Below, one piece after another: positions 1 to 10,215 of a DNA stretch of 64,000 nucleotides. Position numbers and translations under genes: made by a program. Source of the DNA: Eonycteris spelaea (taxonomy: Eukaryota > Chordata > Mammalia > Chiroptera > Pteropodidae). Each line of letters begins with the position of its first letter. Positions within the stretch are counted from its first letter, which is position 1. The DNA lies in the NCBI GenBank assembly GCA_003508835.1, contig PUFA01000211.1, forward strand, positions 186,001 through 250,000, written 5' to 3'. The notes beneath the pieces are model-generated. The model was not told the origin of the DNA. It saw nothing but the letters and a program-made list of their open reading frames with translations, and made no database searches.

Positions 1-249
1 TTTTGCTGGCCTGTGCTGCCACACTTGCTCTTCCAGTCTCCCTGTCTCCCTTCTACACACTGCTACTCTCCTGGAGAAAGCTGCACACCCCAAGTGCACC
101 ATTAACTCAAGGATGACCTTGCCCCAAGTCCCTGTAGACCCATCCTCTGCCTATTCCTTCCGGAATCCCTGCTTCCTTGGTGCTGAGCAGCTGTCTCCAC
201 TTTGTAACTATAGTGCTCATTTGGTTGTGAGATACAGTACGTGTAATAT
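1..249. other. Unannotated sequence downstream of FARS2
   Basis: Nothing recognisable. It is moderately pyrimidine-rich and has no exon-like open frame. By inference it is the intergenic side beyond the FARS2 3' end. Confidence 0.4.
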
Positions 250-1010
250 TTCTCTTTTTTATTGTGGTATAATTTACATACAAAGAAAGGCACAGATCTT
301 AAGTGCATTTGATGAGTTTTGACAAAGGCATTCATCCATGTAACCCACACTCCTATCAAGATATAAAACAATTCCATCTCCTAAAAATTCCCCATGTGCC
401 AATCTCTTCCCAGATCCAGGCAACCTCTGACCTACTTTTTGCCACTAAAGATTTGTTTCGTCTGCTCTATAACTTCATAAATGCATTCCTTGATGAATAA
501 TAATGTTGAGCATCTTCTCATCTTATTGGCCACATATAAATCTTTTTTTGTGAAGTGTTTAAGTCTTCACCCATTTTTTTAAAAAGGGTTTAAAAAAATT
601 ATTATTGAATTGCAGAAATTCTCACATAGTCTGAACAGTATTTTGTCAAATATGTATGTCACAAATATTTTCCCCAATCTATGCTTTGCCTATTCATTTT
701 CTTAATAATGTGTTTCAAAGAATAGAGTTTTAAATCTTTAAAAAGTCCAATTTATCGTTTTTATTAGTTCTTCCTATGTTCTAAGAAACCTTTGCCTACC
801 CATGCTAACAAAGATAGTCCCTTATGTTTTCTATATATTTGATTTTGAATTAATATTTGTGTGAAGTATGAAGTAAAGTGTTAGATTCTTTTCCTTTTTT
901 CTTATATGGATAACCAATAGTTAGTTCCAGCACCATTTGTTGAAAAGACTTTCTTATCCCATTGAATTGCTTTGGCACCCTAATAATTTATTATTAATAA
1001 TAAAGTATAG
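250..1010 (-). mobile_element. Ancient L1 3'-end fragment
   Basis: The segment opens with the reverse-complement L1 3' signature TTTATTGTGGTATAATTTAC and ends near CCATTTGTTGAAAAGACTTT and CATTGAATTGCTTTGGCACC, all familiar from old mammalian L1 3' regions read backwards. No intact frame remains. It lies outside the presumed FARS2 transcript. The subfamily (L1MB/MC/ME) is uncertain. Confidence 0.75.
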
Positions 1011-1535
1011 ATGAGTCAAAATGATTTGCTCTTGCTAGATTAGAAGCTGTTAAAAATAGATTTCAAAGTTTCCTGATGTCAAGCTCACACCCTTGCATTC
1101 TGAAATCCTTTCTTGATTGGAAGAGAAGTGGTGATGCTATAAATCCAGCAGGCCCTGATCTGCACACAGCTGTGGATGAGCCTTGGTCTGCATGTGAACT
1201 TCCAGTAGCCCAGGCAACATGGACTGCGAAGTGCTGCATTGGAGTTTATTACACCGATTTCCTTTTTCAGAATGATCCTTGTAGTTTAGCCAGTCTCAAA
1301 TGTCCTCTCCTTCCTTGTTTTGACATGTGAGAGTGCCAAGCCCTCTTTGAGGCTTACTTGCAGAACAGACAAAGACACATGCACATGCTTGCCTTCATCT
1401 CACAAGGAAGGCTGTGGATGGCTCTCCCGGTTTCATACCTGAGGGTACAGGGGACAATACACTGTAATTGTGTTCTCATCCATCTTCCATTAGTGACACA
1501 CATATGCACGGAGCGGGGACCATGGGCTTTAGTCT
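1011..1535. other. Unannotated unique sequence
   Basis: No repeat or exon recognised. Short open frames at 1076-1330 and 1358-1561 have no known domain and no coding-like composition. Confidence 0.4.
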
Positions 1536-1650
1536 CACAGAGAGGTGGCCTTAAATTCTAGCTCTACGACCCACTGGCTGCAGGCCCCTGGGCTTGGTCC
1601 TTGGGCTCATATTCTTAACTTCTAAGTAGATATGTGGTTTGCCTTCATAA
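1536..1650 (+). repeat. MIR fragment
   Basis: AAATTCTAGCTCTACGACCC then TGGGCTTGGTCCTTGG follow the MIR order: 'tcctggctctgccac', 'gaccttgggcaag', 'cctcagttt'. It is degraded and incomplete. Confidence 0.5.
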
Positions 1651-1714
1651 ATTTTTGGGAGGCTAACATGAGATACTTGAGAATTTTACATGATTTTCTT
1701 AACCCTTGCTGAAC

Positions 1715-1875
1715 CACTCACACTTAATCTGACGTAGGAAGGGCAAAAATTACCACATCCATTTTAGAGTGGGGGAAATTTAAACCTCAGGGATGTTCAA
1801 TGACTCATTTTTAGCAGAACTGGGTTTAGACCCGCACCTAAACTCAGCCTTGGGCTCGCATCCCGATCTACTCAT
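1715..1875 (-). repeat. MIR fragment
   Basis: The reverse MIR signature is visible: a CCATTTTAGAGTGGGGGAAA block, then CCTCAGGGATGTTCAATGAC, then GAACTGGGTTTAGACCCGCA. These match the consensus order 'cattttacagatgaggaaa', 'gaggttaagtgactt', 'caggattcgaaccca'. Confidence 0.55.
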
Positions 1876-2010
1876 ATCCTAAGAACAGCTGCTGGACTTA
1901 AGAATGGGAAAGCAAAGGACCAGAGCAGGCCAGTCTTATCGACATTGCTGAAAATCTGCCTGTCACCTTTGCCTTTGGACAGGGCACTGGCTTTCTTCTT
2001 GGTTGTTTGC

Positions 2011-2038
2011 TTTTTTTTTTTTTTTTTTTTTTTTTTTT
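2011..2038 (+). repeat. (T)28 homopolymer
   Basis: Twenty-eight uninterrupted T. It could be the reverse-complement poly(A) tail of an old retroposon, but nothing recognisable adjoins it on the right, so the source is unknown. Confidence 0.9.
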
Positions 2039-2598
2039 GCCTTTAAAGCAATGAGGCGCTTCTGGGTACAGAAGCACCTAGAAAACTCAGAGCCAACATC
2101 ATCTTGAGTAATTGCTAAGGTAAGAAATAACCACATTTCCTTCTGCCTGCTACCCCACCTTCCCATCTTCCCACCTTCCCAGTTGCTAGGACATACCTTC
2201 CAGGGAAAGTCTCCTTCCATTGCAGGCTCCTAGATGGTTCAGTTTTCGATTTTCCTCTGTCACTCAGGAGCTCTGATTGTGGCCCTGAATCTGACTGCTG
2301 TCCTGAAGCAGCTATGGTTGAAAGTGAAAATCTATTGATTTATTTGAGCATCAGAGGATAAAAAAGAGCTGATGGTTTTGACATAGAACCCATAGCTGGT
2401 CCCAAAGGCCTTTGTCACATGCCTTAGCGCCTTACTGAGAGGGGCTCGTGGCTTATCTGTGGTTGCTGCTGCTGTCTGGGAGGTTGGAGCCTATGGTGGT
2501 GATGTCTCCAGCAATTGGTGGCCCACTGACTTTGCTATGGTCCAGAATGAATTCCAGGCCCTGATAATAGTAATCCTAGGGCCTGGGCAAGTGCATGG
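2039..2598. other. Unannotated unique sequence
   Basis: No repeat, exon or RNA gene recognised. It includes a short GCTGCTGCTGCT-like run near 2463. Confidence 0.35.
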
Positions 2599-2599
2599 G

Positions 2600-2805
2600 A
2601 GGAGCGGGAGGCAACATTAAAGAGCGTAGGCTTGAAATCAGAAAGACTTTCTCTAGGTCTGACTGCAACATCTCCTTGATCACGTTAATCTCACACCTGG
2701 TGAATAGAGATAATAATGGTACCAGCCTCAGGGGTTTGTGGGGAGTGAATGAGATGATGCAGGTAAACTCCATGAGGGCTGACTTGGTCTGCCTTTTCAC
2801 AGTTC
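2600..2805 (+). repeat. MIR element
   Basis: AAGAGCGTAGGCTTGAAATC, then GATAATAATGGTACCAGCCT, then GAGTGAATGAGATGATGCAG follow the MIR consensus across most of its length. The central 'gaccttgggcaag' block is eroded. Confidence 0.8.
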
Positions 2806-2955
2806 CATCTCTTGCATATAGAACAGTTCCTCACCCCCACACTCCTACATCCCACCATCCCAAATAGCTGAAATGCTAGAGCACTGTGTTTGGAACACCA
2901 TAAACATCAGCTTCACCATCCTGTCAGGTGCCTTTCCTCTACTAGAACACAAATA

Positions 2956-3250
2956 CGGGCATACCTCATTTTATTGTGCTTTGCTTTATTGTATTTGCAG
3001 ATACTGCAAAAAAGGCTCAGATGTTCATTAGCATTTTTAGCAATAAAGCATTTTTTAATTAAGGTATGTACTTTGTATTTTTAGACATAATGCTACTGCA
3101 CACATAATAGGCTACAGTATAATGTAAACAATTTTTTTATGCACTGGGAAACCAAAAATTTGTGAGTTGCTTTATTGTGCTATTTGCTTTATTGAGATAC
3201 TCACTGCAGTATTCGCTTTACTGTGATGACCTGCCCATGACCCGTAGGTG
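2956..3250 (+). mobile_element. Internally deleted Tigger1 DNA transposon (non-autonomous)
   Basis: It starts after a TA at 2954-2955 with CGGGCATACCTCATTTTATT, a near match to the Tigger1 terminal repeat. It then jumps from about 60 bases of 5' end to the 3' region (GTTCATTAGCATTTTTAGCA, TGCACTGGGAAACCAAAAAT), so the whole pogo-type transposase region is missing. The 3' terminus is eroded past about 3235 and no second TA is clear. Such deleted copies could move only with transposase supplied from elsewhere. A second, better-bounded copy lies at 35512-35868 in the other orientation. Confidence 0.85.
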
Positions 3251-4084
3251 GAGAGAGGGCAGATGGCCCTGGCTAGAAGCTGCTAAGTGCGTTTGAGTGG
3301 TGATGATTACTGTGGAGACTGGTGAACTCCCGGTTTGGGAATAGAGGACACAATGTCCCACTGAGGTATCTGGGTAGGTAAAGCTTGCCGTGTGGGCATT
3401 TGGAGGCCGCCATACCTTCTTTTACTTTTTTTTCTTACATAAAAAAAAAAAAAAAAAAAACCCAAACCAAAAAACCTCTAGTGTTGAAGGGTTTCCATTT
3501 TCATGTCTTGACTGCCGGACCACCAGCCAACACTGGAGCACTGGGCCAGTGGTAAGCTATGCTGATTGGTTCCAGGACTGACAAGCTAGAGGGCACAGCA
3601 TAGGAGTTAGTCCAACAGGCTCCCACTCAGCAGGAAAAGAGGTGGGCAGGGTACAAGCGCACGAGGCCCTCCACCCCACCCCTTAGTCTACAGCTGGTTA
3701 CAGAATATATCGCCATAACATTCAGAGCGGCCACTGCTGATGACCTGTCTGGCTGGCATCTTGAGAGGCCTGGCCACAGGGACAGGCACAGGTAAAACAT
3801 GTGTTGGGAGGGTCCTTGTCCTCAGCTCCAGGACATGGCCACAATTTCAGCCTGAACCTTCCTGACCCTTATGAGTGGCCAGGCTCTCAATGGGCCTTAC
3901 ACTGAAAGACATGCTCAGGATGCCTAATTCAGTGTGGTGTTATGAAAAACACTCGGCGAAGCCCAGTTTTAGGTCCAGCTCTATAGTAAGTAGCTGTGTC
4001 CTTAGTAAGTAATGATGTGGCTACTCTCCCAGATACGTTATAGTTCTCGCATTTCACAGTTCTACCTTTTCCCACCTGAATAAC
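3251..4084. other. Unannotated sequence with an A20 run
   Basis: No repeat family or exon recognised apart from a pure A20 run at 3441-3460. A weak MIR-like stretch may lie at 3950-4050 (around TAGTAAGTAGCTGTGTCCTT), too degraded to call. Confidence 0.35.
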
Positions 4085-4268
4085 AATCAAGCAGGCATCG
4101 CTTACGGGTAGCTTATTAGGTTCCGGGTTCTCTGCCAAGTGTAGATGTAGCACATACGATGTCTCTCTGTCCTCACAACCAACCACTGGAGCAGGTGTTA
4201 TTACCATCCGCACTTTAGCAAGGAGAGGACTGAGCCTCCCAGAGGTTACAGTGATGACACTGCTGTTA
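4085..4268 (-). repeat. MIR element
   Basis: Reverse MIR order is visible: CGCTTACGGGTAGC, then TCCTCACAACCAACCACTGG, GTTATTACCATCCGCACTTT, AGAGGACTGAGCCTCCCAGA, ending near the 'tcacacagctagtaag' block. Confidence 0.7.
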
Positions 4269-4624
4269 GTCACCATGCCCTACTTTAGATGGAATTGCAT
4301 GTTCGTGAACTGCAAAGTGCTATTCGTCTTACAGATAAAATTACCTTTCTCATTTTTTTCTTTTTCGTTATTATTCTCCTGAGGGAACCACATGAAAAAG
4401 TCAAGAACTCACTGTTCCTGGGCTCCCTGGTAGGGCAGGCCCACTGCTGGCATTAGCGCCAGCCAGCCAGAGTGGATCAGGGCGGGAAGCATGTCTGTAC
4501 AAGCCCCTGCAGCTGAAGTTCTTATGAAAACAGAATGAAGACGCAAGAAGAGGGAGGGAGGCACAGACCCTACAACCAACCAGTGCCCATTTATACAGAA
4601 GTTCCTAATTTGGAGGCAGCAGGC

Positions 4625-4850
4625 TTGAGTGCGAGGCCTGCTATCTTGTAGTCAAGTCCCATGACTTCTTCAGGCTCAGCTGCCTCATTTGCTGCCTCAG
4701 TCGATTATGTGTCATGGAGTATTGAGGGGGATGCTCAAACCCTTCGTGAACCTCCTGAATATCAGCGCTGCCCCAGGCCCTCCCAGGTCCTGGTATGTAT
4801 GGCTTGGCACAAGCATCGTATTTGACAAACATTTGCTCAGGTTGTGGGCC
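4625..4850 (+). repeat. MIR fragment, degraded
   Basis: GTAGTCAAGTCCCATGACTT, TCAGGCTCAGCTGCCTCATT and TGGCTTGGCACAAGCATCGT appear in MIR order, but the middle is badly diverged. Confidence 0.45.
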
Positions 4851-5970
4851 ATCAGGTGGTGCCATGGTTCTGTGTGTTACACACCTGGCTTGTTTTGTTA
4901 GAGAACATTAATGAAAGCCTCACTGGTGTCAGGGATAAAGGAATCTCTCTGGAAGTGCAGCCCCAAGGCTGGATCAGACACTGTCTGCTATGCTCCAAAT
5001 GCTGCCGAAGTAGAAATTACTGTTTACGTTGTGCGTCCCCACTCAGATCTATCCTCTTGAGGAACTGCACCCAGCGGGCCCCAAACCCTGAACAGCAGAT
5101 CCAGACTTGGAGTAGGGCTTCCTTAATTCCCTTGGAAATCCAAGGGAAGAGTCCAAATGAAGAGCGCACTCAAATGGCTGTCAAGCCCATTCCTCCCCTT
5201 TGGAAGCAGCTGCCCACCCCCATGTCACTGGCTGACAATGGCACCTCTCATCGAATATTTACCCAGCGCTTGTGGTCCTCCATCAGCCGCCAGCACCGTG
5301 CCAGGGGTGGAATCTGATTATCAGAACGGGTCAGGAGTGAAGCAGGCAGACTACAAAGTGCCTGGGATAGAAAGGGGAAACATCAAAGCCATATTCTTCC
5401 TTAAAGGTCACCTCTGGAAGTGGAGCCCTTCTGTTAGGAAACAAACTCTCAGGGGGTTCAGGGACCTGGCCCCTATGTGAGCCTCCAGGCCTCCAGCAGC
5501 TCTCACTCCTTTTTTTAACTCTCCAGTGGGGCAGAAGGCAGCTACGCACAAGCCCTGGGGCCAGAGGACTGACTCCGAGCCAGGACTTTATGAAAAGCAA
5601 ATAAATATCTCGCCCTGCTCAGAGATGTGACTCTTTCACTTTCGGGGGAGCCCTGGCATTTCATTAGTGCCCTGTTTGAAGCCTGCCCTTTGCAAAACGG
5701 AAAAAGAAGAGAAGGAAAAAAGGAATAGAAGCTGATTCAAAAGAGCTTCCAGAATCTGGAGTTTCTGATGTTCCTTTGTGTGGCTTCACTCATTATATGG
5801 GTGCAAAAGTCTGTCAGGCAAGGAATCATGACCGGTGTTTATACTTCAGTGGAACCCAGGGACCAACTAACCACACAGCACCCGTGGGAGAAGCATTTAT
5901 AAAAGGAAGGGAAGGAACTCTCGCATTATAGCTCTTTTCCCCCTTCCCCAAATAAAAGACATGCTGTCAA
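4851..5970. other. Unannotated sequence immediately 3' of FARS2
   Basis: No repeat or exon recognised with confidence. The 157-codon open frame at 4844-5317 (plus) has no recognisable domain and no splice or promoter context. The part just left of 5970 should contain the downstream element of the FARS2 poly(A) site: on the minus strand a TGTTGACAGC stretch followed by a T-rich run lies 20-45 bases past the AATAAA. Confidence 0.4.
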
Positions 5971-5971
5971 C

Positions 5972-6124
5972 AGTTTCTCAGGAGTGATCTTTATTTTTGA
6001 ACATCCTAAAACTGATCCATTTATCAAAATGCGACCGAGGCCCTAGTCCACAAACAATATAATTTTCTCCCCCCAGCAAATTCAGGAGACCCAAGAAGCC
6101 TGTGGCCTGGGTGACGCTGGGACA
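5972..6124 (-). other. FARS2: FARS2 3' untranslated region
   Basis: This is the stretch between the TGA stop (6127-6125) and the presumed cleavage site, which I place about 18 bases past the AATAAA. The end is estimated (5960-5980). At about 150 bases it is short. No repeat is visible in it. Confidence 0.7.
5990..5995 (-). promoter_or_regulatory. FARS2: Polyadenylation signal AATAAA of FARS2
   Basis: A canonical AATAAA on the minus strand lies 130 bases past the stop codon. T/G-rich sequence follows 20-45 bases downstream, as expected of a functional signal. No competing AATAAA lies between the stop codon and this site. Confidence 0.8.
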
Positions 6125-6263
6125 TCAAAACCTGCCCTCCACGGCCAGCAGCTGCACGGCAGCCTCCTGCACAGCCTGGTGGATGTGCCTCACCTCCTTC
6201 TGGCACAGGGTCCGCTCCATGTGGCGATAGGTGATGCGGTAGCAGTGGCTGGTCTTGTGTGTC
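6125..6263 (-). CDS. FARS2: FARS2 terminal coding exon (mitochondrial phenylalanyl-tRNA synthetase, C-terminus)
   Basis: FARS2 charges mitochondrial tRNA-Phe with phenylalanine in the mitochondrial matrix and, unlike its cytosolic counterpart, works as a single polypeptide. This exon encodes the last 45 residues plus TGA. The first base (G, 6263) completes a codon begun in the previous exon, so the intron is phase 2. The translation includes [14 protein letters not shown] and REVRHIHQ-like KEVRHIHQ, then QEAAVQLL and ends VEGRF. This fits the end of the FDX-ACB (ferredoxin-fold anticodon-binding) domain, whose hallmark is an 'R-x-T-x-R-x-x-E-R-T-L...E-V' strand and helix. It ends as I recall mammalian FARS2 ending, with a few conservative changes. 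It is not a retrocopy: it has a proper splice acceptor, no poly(A) tract and no upstream exon fused to it. All other exons lie outside this window. Confidence 0.93.
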
Positions 6264-6285
6264 CTAGAGAATGAAAGACAGAGGT
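6264..6285 (-). promoter_or_regulatory. FARS2: Splice acceptor of the last FARS2 exon
   Basis: On the minus strand the sequence reads CTGTCTTTCATTCTCTAG then exon G. It is a strong pyrimidine tract ending in AG at 6265-6264, directly before the coding frame. Confidence 0.88.
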
Positions 6286-6499
6286 AGGTGAGTGAGGGAC
6301 GGACGTGCCTGTTGCCTGCAGAAGTACCACTGGCTCTGACTAGATCTCTCCAGCCCTAGTGGAGAACTGAGGACGAGCTCCAGGGACAACCAGTATGGCA
6401 TGGTGGAGCCATGATTTCTGCTAACAGCCTGCATCTTTTATATATGTCGGGGTAGCTGGTGGGTAGGGGTTCCTTGGCTTAAATAATCAAGACTGCTGG

Positions 6500-6695
6500 C
6501 TCCCATTGGACTAGATGCACCCAAGTTCCCTGGGAAGGACGCTTCTAACGAATCTGATTCCTCAGCAAACCCTGGAGAGTGTGATTCAGCAGGTGGGAGG
6601 TGGGCCCTGCGCTTCTAGATTTTTCCCAGGCTCCCCTGGGGATTCCGACAAGCAGAAAGGGTTAGGAACCAATGCTATCCACCTCTGCCCTTCTC
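6500..6695 (+). mobile_element. MER5A-like hAT (Charlie) MITE
   Basis: GTGTGATTCAGCAGGTGGGA, GGTGGGCCCTGCGCTTCTAG and a final GGTTAGGAACCAATG follow MER5A ('tctgattcagtaggtctggggtgggg', 'cggggaccac'). The left end is eroded and no 8-bp target duplication is clear. It sits 230 bases inside the intron from the FARS2 acceptor. Confidence 0.6.
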
Positions 6696-7039
6696 ACGTC
6701 ATAGAAATAACCAAGCTTAGAAGGCACACTGCAGTCACCTTGTGGCCTGAGACTGGCCCCAGGGGCTCTGGCCAGTCTTTCAGCACCCATGTAGGCCATG
6801 GGGAGCAAACAGGCAACTGTGCCAAATAGACCATATATACTATTTCTGTGCCACGTAGACATTTTAATCCTCTGCTTTTACTGGGGTGGAGATGGGGGTG
6901 CTGACTTGGCTTTCATAGAACTGCTGGGTGATCCTGAAACGTGATGTGACAGTAGTAATAGCTTGTGTCTGCATGACAGTTAAGATACACCAGTAAGCAA
7001 GATCTCATCAGGAACAACTCAGGGTCATGGGCTGGCAGA

Positions 7040-7140
7040 GCTGGCCCCCTGTAGGAGCTGCCTCTCACTAGCTGTGTGGCTGGGGGTCTGACACTCCCCT
7101 CTCTGGGCACTTTTGTTTCTCTTCTTCAGAGACACATACA
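7040..7140 (+). repeat. MIR core fragment, weak
   Basis: CTCACTAGCTGTGTGGCTGG, followed by TGACACTCCCCTCTCTGGGC, matches the MIR core 'acttactagctgtgtgaccttgg' and 'acctctctgagcc'. Only about 90 bases are recognisable. Confidence 0.5.
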
Positions 7141-8197
7141 TTACTCTTTTCCAGTCCCCGGCTGCAGGGAAGTCAGTCCACGACCTTCTCAATGCAGATG
7201 AAGAAACTGGGGCAAACCCAGTGGATCCCTCTGGATGACATTAGCCAGTTCTTAGGCTGTAGGGAGAGGCCACCGCTCTAGCAGGTGAGGCAGTGCTGGG
7301 CCTTCAGTAATGCCAGACCCTTGAACAAACAGGTTTCTGGTGGAGTTGCCACTGGGCCATTTCCATACCCCACTGGACGACCTGCTGGTCCCTGTCGTCG
7401 CTACCTGGGTCCAGGGCTTTCACTCTTAGGGGACTCCTGACACTTCATGGATTTGCTCTCGGTGGCGTTCTCTCTCCTCTTCCCACTCTCCTGCCCTCTG
7501 TTTTAGTGCCAGACCCCTCAGCTGAGTAGAATACACCTGATCAGTGAGGAGTCTGCCTCCCTTATCTGCTCCTTTACCTCCTCTTCTAGTGTTTCCTCCC
7601 CTTCCTTCTCCGCTCCGGTTGGTCGGTCATCTTTGTCCTGCTGTCTTCCTTGTTCCCACCCAGAGCCACACACTGGAAGAAGCGAGTCCTAAGATTTAGA
7701 CTCTGGGCCTCACAATGTTATTTGCATTTTAGCTAGAAATAGAGTCCTTGTTTGGATCAAGGCAGAGGAAGAAGTTACGACTAGGTGCCATAATCACCAA
7801 GCCCAGCCTGGGGAGAGAAAGCCTTTCCTTAGGGAACTTCCTCAGGGTCCCGAAATCACATTACCTGCTCCATCCCCTCACCTTACACATCAACTGCCGG
7901 CTCTAGAGAAAGAAAGAAAATGAACCATTTCCCCTCCTCCCTTATACTTTTTTGGTCCAACTCAAGCCAACAGCTCTACTCAGTGGACATGCGTGGGGCA
8001 GCTCTGCTGCCCAAACTGCCCCTGAGGGCCTCCAAGGAAGTAGAGCCACTTTTCCTCCTTATTCCATGTTCCTTAAGTGAGTGTCCCAAACACCTCCAGG
8101 TACCAAAATGAGAGCAAGACAAGAGAAACGGAGAGAGACACCGAGAGGCCCTTCGTGAGTGGGAGCTGATGAAACAACCAGGGCCGATCTGTTCCAT
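7141..8197. other. Unannotated intronic sequence
   Basis: No repeat or exon recognised. It is pyrimidine-rich between 7440 and 7660. Confidence 0.35.
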
Positions 8198-9470
8198 CCA
8201 AAGGGGAAATGTCTTTTCAACAAGTGGTGCTGGGACAACCGGATATCCACACGCGAAAGAATGAAGCTGGCCTTTTCCTCAGACCACACACAAAATTAAC
8301 CCAAATAGATCATACATCTAAATGTAACAGCTAAAACTATAACACCCTTAGGAGAAAACATTAGAGTAAATCTTTATGAACCCAGATTAGGCAAAGCCTC
8401 CTTAGGTAGAACACCAAAAGCACAGGTTACAAAAGGGGGGGAAAATAAATAAATGGAACTTCATCCGATTGGAAACTCTTGTGCTTCAAAGGAAGTGAGA
8501 AGAAAGTGAGAAGACAACCTTCAGAATGAGAGAAAATATTTTGCAAGTCACATATCTGATAAGGGACATGTATCTAGAATATATAAAGAACTCCTATAAC
8601 TCCACAACAAAAGACAAGTAACGCAGTAAAAATGTCAAAGGATTTGAATAGATTTCTCAAAAGAAGCTATATAAATGATCAATAAGCACACAAAAAGATA
8701 CTCAATATTACTAGCCATCAGGGAAAATGTAATTCAAAACCATAATGAGATGCCACTTCATATCCACTAAGATGGCTATAATTAAATAAAAAAAAAAAAA
8801 GAGAAAATCACTAGTGTTGGGGAGATGTCAAGCAATGAGAACCCTCACACACCTCTGGTGAGAATGTTAAACAAGGCAGCCACTTTGGGAAACAGTCTGG
8901 CAGTTCCTGAAGAACATAAACACAGAGTGAATCATCATATAATCCAGCAAGTCCACTCCTAGGTATACATATTTCCACACAAAAACTTTATGAATGTTCA
9001 CAGCAGCATTATTCATGATAGTCCAAAAGTGAAAATAATCCAAATGTCTTCAAACGATGAGCTAATAAACAAAGTGTGGTATATCTGTACATGGAATACT
9101 ATTCAGCCATAAAAAGAAATAAAGTCCTGATACTACAACACACATAGACCTTGAAAACACTATGCTAATGAAAGAAGTCAGACAAAAGACCATATATTAT
9201 TGATCCCATTTACATGAAATGTCCAGAATAAGCAAATCCGTAGAGACAGAAAACAGATGGAGTGACTGCTGTGGGCTGGGGACTGGTGGAAAATAGAAAG
9301 TGACGACTTACTAATGGGCACAGGGTCTCTTTTGGGGGTAATGGAAGTATCTGAGATTAGTAGTGACGGTTCTACAACCTTGTAAATATTCTCAAAACCA
9401 CTAAGTGTTATATTTTAAATGGGTGTATGATATGTGAACTACGTCTCAGCAAAGCTATTAAAGAGAGGAG
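8198..9470 (+). mobile_element. L1 3' end (ORF2 tail plus 3'UTR)
   Basis: It begins in the late ORF2 region: TCTTTTCAACAAGTGGTGCT, GGGACAACCGGATATCCACA, later AAAGAACTCCTATAACTCCA and GATGCCACTTCATATCCACT. It runs through GGAATACTATTCAGCCATAA and ends with a 3'UTR of L1MB type (GTGTATGATATGTGAACTAC). The frames are broken throughout. It is 5'-truncated and antisense to FARS2. Confidence 0.9.
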
Positions 9471-9479
9471 ATTGTCCCT

Positions 9480-9700
9480 GCCGGGCACTGGGCAGGGCTG
9501 TGCTTCGGCAGCTCCTCTGCAAGTCCCCTAAAATGCTGGTCTCCCAACACTGCCTTACTTGTCATCCTGCTGCCTCCCAAACAACGTGCACTCGTAGATG
9601 GCTGTGCCTGGCTGTTTTATTCCACATTGCTCCCCTGGTACCTAGAGCAATGTCCTGCTTATAGTAGGTGCTGGATAAAAACTGCTGAATGGATGCTGTG
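9480..9700 (+). repeat. L2 3' end
   Basis: The last 90 bases are diagnostic: TTTTATTCCACATTGCTCCC, TACCTAGAGCAATGTCCTGC, TAGTAGGTGCTGGATAAAAA, matching 'gcctagcacagtgcctggcacatagtaggcgctcaataa'. Confidence 0.65.
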
Positions 9701-9963
9701 CAGTCACTGGAACACCTGGGTGGGAATATGCTTTGAGGCCTGAGTGGAGGCTGGCACAGGCTTGCACTGCGCTTGGAGAAGAGCGTTCCTTCTGCCCTGT
9801 CAGAGTCAGCCATGGCCTTCTCTTCCTCCTTTTCTAACAGTGATGGAGGCAGATCCCTGTCAGCCACAGAGACAGCAGAGAGTAGCAATGAATAATACAT
9901 TCCTGGAACCGCCCCAAGCTCTTTCAACCTACCAGAGCCTCAGCTCACTTTTCAGGCGGTGGG
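9701..9963. other. Unannotated intronic sequence
   Basis: Nothing recognised. Confidence 0.35.
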
Positions 9964-9964
9964 G

Positions 9965-10215
9965 AGCCAGGCAGTACAGAGCAGGCTAGGGAAGGCTCCG
10001 AAGCCAGGCTGCCAGCGTTCACGCCCAGTTCTGCCGCTTCCTTCCTGTGCGTCTTTGGCTAGTATTTCATGGGCGTCACTTCTCACTTCTCTCATCTATA
10101 AAATATGTTTGGTGGTCCTGTCTACCTCAGAGACTACTCAAAGGAGAAACAAAAGATCGAGTACACAAAGCACTCGGCTTAGTACATGGCCCATTGTAAG
10201 AGTTCAATGAGTGGG
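9965..10215 (+). repeat. MIR, near full length
   Basis: CACGCCCAGTTCTGCCGCTT, TTCTCTCATCTATAAAATAT, TACCTCAGAGACTACTCAAA and CAAAGCACTCGGCTTAGTAC, ending TGTAAGAGTTCAATGAGTGG, follow MIR almost end to end. Confidence 0.8.

Noticed and set aside
2039..2300. Retrocopy body to the right of the T28 run
   Set aside because: I could not match it to any known mRNA, SINE or L1 end and saw no target duplication.
4844..5317. 157-codon plus-strand frame just downstream of FARS2
   Set aside because: No recognisable domain, overlapping frames on the other strand, and no acceptor or donor at its ends. A single chance frame of this size is plausible in 64 kb.
6024..6206. 60-codon minus frame overlapping the FARS2 exon
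   Set aside because: It is in a different frame from the FDX-ACB codons and is a shadow of the real exon.
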